Positions 8,099 through 10,543 of a stretch of DNA of 10,543 nucleotides are shown here, piece after piece. Source of the stretch: JADFUS01 sp964600025 (GTDB lineage Bacteria; Bacteroidota; Bacteroidia; Bacteroidales; Rikenellaceae); the NCBI GenBank assembly GCA_964600025.1, contig CAZRHJ010000056.1:1-10543 (forward strand), in the 5' to 3' direction. Numbering within the stretch: the first letter of the stretch is position 1; every line of letters starts with the position of its first letter. The position numbers and the translations under genes were made by a program. The notes below the pieces were generated by a model. It did not search any database and had not been told where the DNA came from. It was given only the letters and a program-made list of their open reading frames with translations.

Positions 8099-8521
8099 TT
8101 ATTTTTTATTTATTAGTGAATAAATAGCCAATTTGTATGAGTCTAAACCAAAACCTGAAATAGTGCCTACTACGTTTTTGGCAAGCAAGGAAACTTGTCT
8201 ATACGGTTCACGTGCAAGTATTTGTGAAATATGCACCTCCACCACAGGAATATTTATAGCCTCCACAGCATCGGCAATAGAAACAGATGTATGAGTATAA
8301 CCACCAGCATTTAACACTACCGCATCGTAATTATGTTGAGCAGAATGAAGAATATTGATTATCTCGCCCTCGACATTTGATTGAGCATAATCCAAATTAT
8401 GCACACCAAACTCCTCACGCAAAGTCTGCATATACTGCTCAAAACTTTGTGTGCCGTAAACATCTTTATTCCTCTGCCCCAATAGATTAAGATTAGGACC
8501 ATTCAAAATAAGTATATTCAT
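8099..8521 (-). CDS. aroQ: Type II 3-dehydroquinate dehydratase
   Basis: This enzyme dehydrates 3-dehydroquinate to 3-dehydroshikimate, the third step of the shikimate pathway to aromatic amino acids. The 140-residue length matches the small dodecameric type II enzyme. Motifs are LNGPNLNLLGQR at 6-17 with Arg17, the catalytic Tyr22 in VYG, QSNVEGEI at 47-54, NAGGYTHTS at 71-79 with substrate-binding Asn71, and EVHIS at 95-99 with catalytic His97. The residue after HIS is Gln100, where Asn is usual. The later AREPYRQ segment carries the conserved arginines. This is the first gene of the minus-strand operon. Its ATG is about 20 to 25 bp downstream of a TAnnTTTG promoter box at 8547-8554. Confidence 0.96.
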   Translation of the reverse strand: MNILILNGPNLNLLGQRNKDVYGTQSFEQYMQTLREEFGVHNLDYAQSNVEGEIINILHSAQHNYDAVVLNAGGYTHTSVSIADAVEAINIPVVEVHISQILAREPYRQVSLLAKNVVGTISGFGLDSYKLAIYSLINKK

Positions 8522-8546
8522 ACTCTAAACTATCTGTTTTAATTAG

Positions 8547-8580
8547 CAAATATACTTATTTTTATTCAATTATCGTACAA
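8547..8580 (-). promoter_or_regulatory. Candidate Bacteroidota-type promoter for the aroQ-to-metG operon
   Basis: On the minus strand the -7 box reads TATATTTG (8547-8554), an exact match to the Bacteroidota consensus TAnnTTTG. A TTG (8578-8580, within a TTTG at 8578-8581) lies 23 bp upstream as a -33 element, at the long end of the usual spacing. Transcription would start around 8540, leaving a leader of about 20 nt before aroQ. This is the only such box I noted upstream of the seven-gene run. Confidence 0.6.
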
Positions 8581-8613
8581 AAAAATTATTTTTTTATTGT
8601 GCAATGAATAATC

Positions 8614-8642
8614 TTTTATAAAAAAAAAATTGGTTACATTTG
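8614..8642 (+). promoter_or_regulatory. Candidate Bacteroidota-type promoter for thiL-thiD
   Basis: The -7 box TACATTTG (8635-8642) matches TAnnTTTG exactly. A weak -33 element, TTTT at 8614-8617, lies 17 bp upstream. The predicted start near 8648 leaves a leader of under 20 nt, too short for a TPP riboswitch. The box also lies within the reading frame that would open at an in-frame TTG at 8630, which argues for the ATG at 8666 as the real thiL start. Confidence 0.6.
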
Positions 8643-8665
8643 TAGGCATTAAAAAAATTAGAAAA

Positions 8666-9661
8666 ATGAATTTGAGCCAATTTGGAGAATTTGGGTTTAT
8701 AGAAAACATAAACAAGCTATTTAAAGGAATAAACTCAGGCAAATACGAAGGAATAGGAGATGATTGTGCAGTTATACCAATCTCTGACACTCAGAGTTTT
8801 GTAGTAACTACTGATTTGTTGGTCGAAAACAAACATTTTTTGAGAAAAAACATAAGCCCCTATGACTTGGGTTGGAAATCACTTGCTGTAAACATATCTG
8901 ACGTAGCAAGTATGGGAGCAAAACCATTTGCATCATTTATGAGCATTGCTCTTCCCAAAAACATTTCTGCACAGTGGAGCGAAGAGTTCACTAAGGGATA
9001 TTATGATATATCAAAAATATTTTCGACTGAACTTCTTGGAGGGGACACAACTTCTTCTACTAATGATGTTGTCATAAACGTTTGTGCAATGGGCATAATC
9101 GAAAACAGTAATATAAAAAGGCGTAAAGATGCAAAAGCAGGTGATTATATTGTTGTTTCATCAAGTTTGGGCGAAAGTGCGTGTGGATTAAAACTTTTTT
9201 TAGAAAATATTTTTGACAAAGAAAACCCATCACATAAGTTTTTAGAACAACGCCACCACCACCCTATACCACACGTTAATGAGGGGAAATGGATTGGCAC
9301 ACAAAAAATAGGAGCAATGATGGATATTTCTGACGGAGTTTCGTCTGACATACAACATATTTGTAAAGCCTCGAATGTAGGAGCAAAAATATATTGCGAC
9401 AAACTCCCCTTTGGGACTGAGTTTATCGAAGTTTGCACCCAGCAAAATTGGGACAAAAACACTCTGGCTCTCTCTGGTGGCGAAGATTATTCGCTACTTA
9501 TGACTATTCCAAAAGAAAATTTTACAAACATTGCAGAACAATACAATCATTTGTTTGACAGAGATTTAAGAATTATTGGAGAGATAACAAACACAAATAA
9601 AATAGAATATTTTGAAGAAGAAACACAGATTGATATTCCTTGTGGTTTCAGACATTTTTAA
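8666..9661 (+). CDS. thiL: Thiamine-monophosphate kinase
   Basis: ThiL phosphorylates thiamine monophosphate with ATP to give thiamine diphosphate, the active cofactor. From the ATG at 8666 the protein is 331 residues, normal for the family. Motifs are the N-terminal LSQFGEFGFIENI, GIGDDCAVI at 29-37 and TTDLLVE at 48-54 (metal and nucleotide sites), then GWKSLAVNISDVASMGAKP at 69-87, GGDTTSS at 125-131, MMDISDGVSSDI at 218-229 and SGGEDYSLL at 270-278. An in-frame TTG at 8630 would add 12 residues, but these overlap the promoter box and are unlike family N-termini. The leader is A-rich without a Shine-Dalgarno sequence. thiD follows after 12 bp, so the two thiamine kinases are co-transcribed. 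Confidence 0.96.
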   Translation: MNLSQFGEFGFIENINKLFKGINSGKYEGIGDDCAVIPISDTQSFVVTTDLLVENKHFLRKNISPYDLGWKSLAVNISDVASMGAKPFASFMSIALPKNISAQWSEEFTKGYYDISKIFSTELLGGDTTSSTNDVVINVCAMGIIENSNIKRRKDAKAGDYIVVSSSLGESACGLKLFLENIFDKENPSHKFLEQRHHHPIPHVNEGKWIGTQKIGAMMDISDGVSSDIQHICKASNVGAKIYCDKLPFGTEFIEVCTQQNWDKNTLALSGGEDYSLLMTIPKENFTNIAEQYNHLFDRDLRIIGEITNTNKIEYFEEETQIDIPCGFRHF

Positions 9662-9673
9662 AAAACAAAGATT

Positions 9674-10480
9674 ATGAAAAAGATTAATTGTGTGTTGAGC
9701 ATTGCAGGTTCGGACAGCGGAGCTGGGGCAGGTATTCAAGCAGATATGAAAAGTGTTGCAGCTTGTGGAGGCTATTGCACAACTGCCATAACTGCAATTA
9801 CAGCACAAAACACAGTCGGGGTGCGTAGCATAGAAATTTTGTCGGACAAAATAGTAGAACAACAAATAGATGCAGTAATGCAAGACTTCAACATAACTGC
9901 CATAAAACTCGGTATGCTCCCATCACTTGGGATTGTTGATATAGTAGCAAGAACTATCCAAAAGTATAACATTGAAAATGTTGTTTTAGACCCTGTTATG
10001 GTAGCGACTTCGGGAGATATGCTTGTTAGCGAAGATGTTGCAAATCATATTATCCAAAAACTTCTACCACTATGCAGAGTAATTACTCCAAACATTCCTG
10101 AAAGCGAATTTATCACAAAAATCAAAATAAATTCTACAAAAGACTACGACAAAGTATCAAAATGGTTTGCAGATACTTCCTGCAAAGCAGTATTATTAAA
10201 ATCTGGACATTTGGATAGTGATTTACTAACAGATTATTTGTTTGATTTCGAGAACAACACACAAAATACTTTTGCATACAAAAAAATCAATACGCCAAAC
10301 ACTCACGGAACAGGTTGTTCGCTTTCGTCAAGCATAGCTGCCTACCTATCCAATGACTATTCATTACCACAGTCTGTCCAACTTGCAGAGGAGTTCCTAC
10401 ACAAAGCTATCGAAAATGCAAATTATAAGATTGGGGAAGGACACGGGTCTATAAATCATTTTTATAGTACCGTCCGCTAA
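9674..10480 (+). CDS. thiD: Hydroxymethylpyrimidine / phosphomethylpyrimidine kinase
   Basis: ThiD phosphorylates 4-amino-5-hydroxymethyl-2-methylpyrimidine and then its monophosphate, giving the pyrimidine diphosphate that is joined to the thiazole to make thiamine monophosphate. The 268 residues are full length for this ribokinase-fold enzyme. Motifs are SIAGSDSGAGAGIQAD at 9-24, TAQNTVGV at 43-50, KLGML at 78-82, DPVMVATSG at 106-114, TPNIPE at 138-143, KSGH at 176-179 and the anion-hole NTHGTGCSLSS at 209-219 with catalytic Cys215. The C-terminus GHGSINHFYSTVR is typical up to NHFYS. The last residues and the TAA stop are encoded by a partial copy of the window-end repeat (10472-10483). 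No thiE, thiC or thiG lies within the window. Confidence 0.96.
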   Translation: MKKINCVLSIAGSDSGAGAGIQADMKSVAACGGYCTTAITAITAQNTVGVRSIEILSDKIVEQQIDAVMQDFNITAIKLGMLPSLGIVDIVARTIQKYNIENVVLDPVMVATSGDMLVSEDVANHIIQKLLPLCRVITPNIPESEFITKIKINSTKDYDKVSKWFADTSCKAVLLKSGHLDSDLLTDYLFDFENNTQNTFAYKKINTPNTHGTGCSLSSSIAAYLSNDYSLPQSVQLAEEFLHKAIENANYKIGEGHGSINHFYSTVR

Positions 10481-10507
10481 AAAATTTTTATTATTGTCCG
10501 CTAAAAA
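10460..10507 (+). repeat. Two tandem copies of a 24-bp unit ending in GTCCGCTAAAAA
   Basis: The units 10460-10483 and 10484-10507 match at 19 of 24 positions, with their last 12 bases (GTCCGCTAAAAA) identical. The second unit runs into the 52-bp terminal repeat. The minus strand at 37-60, beyond metG, carries a third copy that matches the first unit at 21 of 24 positions, including TTTATAGTA outside the 52-bp repeat. The first unit encodes the thiD C-terminus and stop. It may be an older element edge or a target site resembling the element end. Confidence 0.7.
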
Positions 10508-10543
10508 CGAAACTCGCCTATCTTGTCTATTTCGCCGATGCTC
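10492..10543. repeat. Right copy of the perfect 52-bp inverted terminal repeat
   Basis: This is the exact reverse complement of bases 1-52, beginning 11 bp after the thiD stop codon. As at the left end, the repeat's inner edge faces the 3' end of a gene. Neither copy shows a complete element, so terminal repeats and target duplications of an insertion sequence cannot be tested here. Confidence 0.93.
10501..10542 (-). CDS. Possible 3' tail of a mobile-element gene (partial, 13 codons plus stop)
   Basis: This is the second copy of the SIGEIDKIGEFRF tail, on the minus strand with its TAG at 10501-10503, running off the right edge and converging on thiD. The evidence and doubts are those of the left copy: 13 codons only, no recognisable domain, but the same stop inside the repeat edge. 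Confidence 0.35.
   Translation of the reverse strand, partial: SIGEIDKIGEFRF

Noticed and set aside
8630..8665. In-frame TTG at 8630 as an upstream start for thiL
   Set aside because: The added 12 residues overlap the TACATTTG promoter box, so the transcript would start inside them; the ATG at 8666 gives a family-typical N-terminus.
8522..8665. TPP riboswitch or small RNA upstream of thiL
   Set aside because: The predicted leader is under 20 nt and the region is mostly A and T tracts without paired GC-rich stems.
9145..9462. Antisense open frames opposite thiL, thiD, dnaN and metG
   Set aside because: They lie wholly inside well-supported genes, have Cys-, Ile- or Ser-rich compositions typical of shadow frames, and show no family motifs.
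1..10543. Composite transposon or linear replicon with terminal inverted repeats
   Set aside because: The cargo is core housekeeping genes with uniform composition and no replication, mobilisation or resistance genes. Contig breakage at a dispersed repeat is simpler, although inversion of the segment remains possible.

Overview
The window looks like a stretch of chromosome from a member of the Bacteroidota, most likely order Bacteroidales. The DNA is AT-rich. There are no Shine-Dalgarno sequences, and A/T-rich leaders precede the start codons. Both promoter candidates match the TAnnTTTG -7 box typical of this phylum. Several proteins are of Bacteroidota type: the MetRS with a fused C-terminal tRNA-binding domain, a LysM plus periplasmic-binding-protein chimera, an exonuclease paired with the beta clamp, and a pyruvate kinase with an NTAHA motif. 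This assignment comes from recognising families by eye, not from a search.

Layout. Positions 61-8521 hold seven genes on the minus strand, separated by 0 to 22 bp, which looks like one operon. In transcription order they are aroQ (3-dehydroquinate dehydratase), pyk (pyruvate kinase), a uridine-phosphorylase-like gene, dnaN (beta clamp), a DEDDh 3'-5' exonuclease, a LysM/PBP1-like envelope protein, and metG (methionyl-tRNA synthetase). Positions 8522-8665 are a divergent intergenic region with one back-to-back promoter candidate for each direction. Positions 8666-10480 hold thiL and thiD on the plus strand, a two-gene thiamine operon. There is no gene-free stretch over 300 bp. All nine genes look intact.

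The two ends of the window are a perfect 52-bp inverted repeat (1-52 and 10492-10543). In one frame each copy reads as a 13-codon protein tail plus stop, pointing into the window. The simplest reading is that the window is a whole contig cut at two oppositely oriented copies of a dispersed element, probably an insertion sequence. A further partial copy of the repeat's inner edge lies at the 3' end of thiD and supplies its stop codon.

The genes between the repeats are housekeeping functions: replication and proofreading, glycolysis, nucleoside salvage, shikimate pathway, tRNA charging and thiamine diphosphate synthesis. I found no clearly new system. The points most worth a second look are the terminal repeats with their echo at thiD, and the LysM/PBP1 envelope protein inside a replication and metabolism operon.
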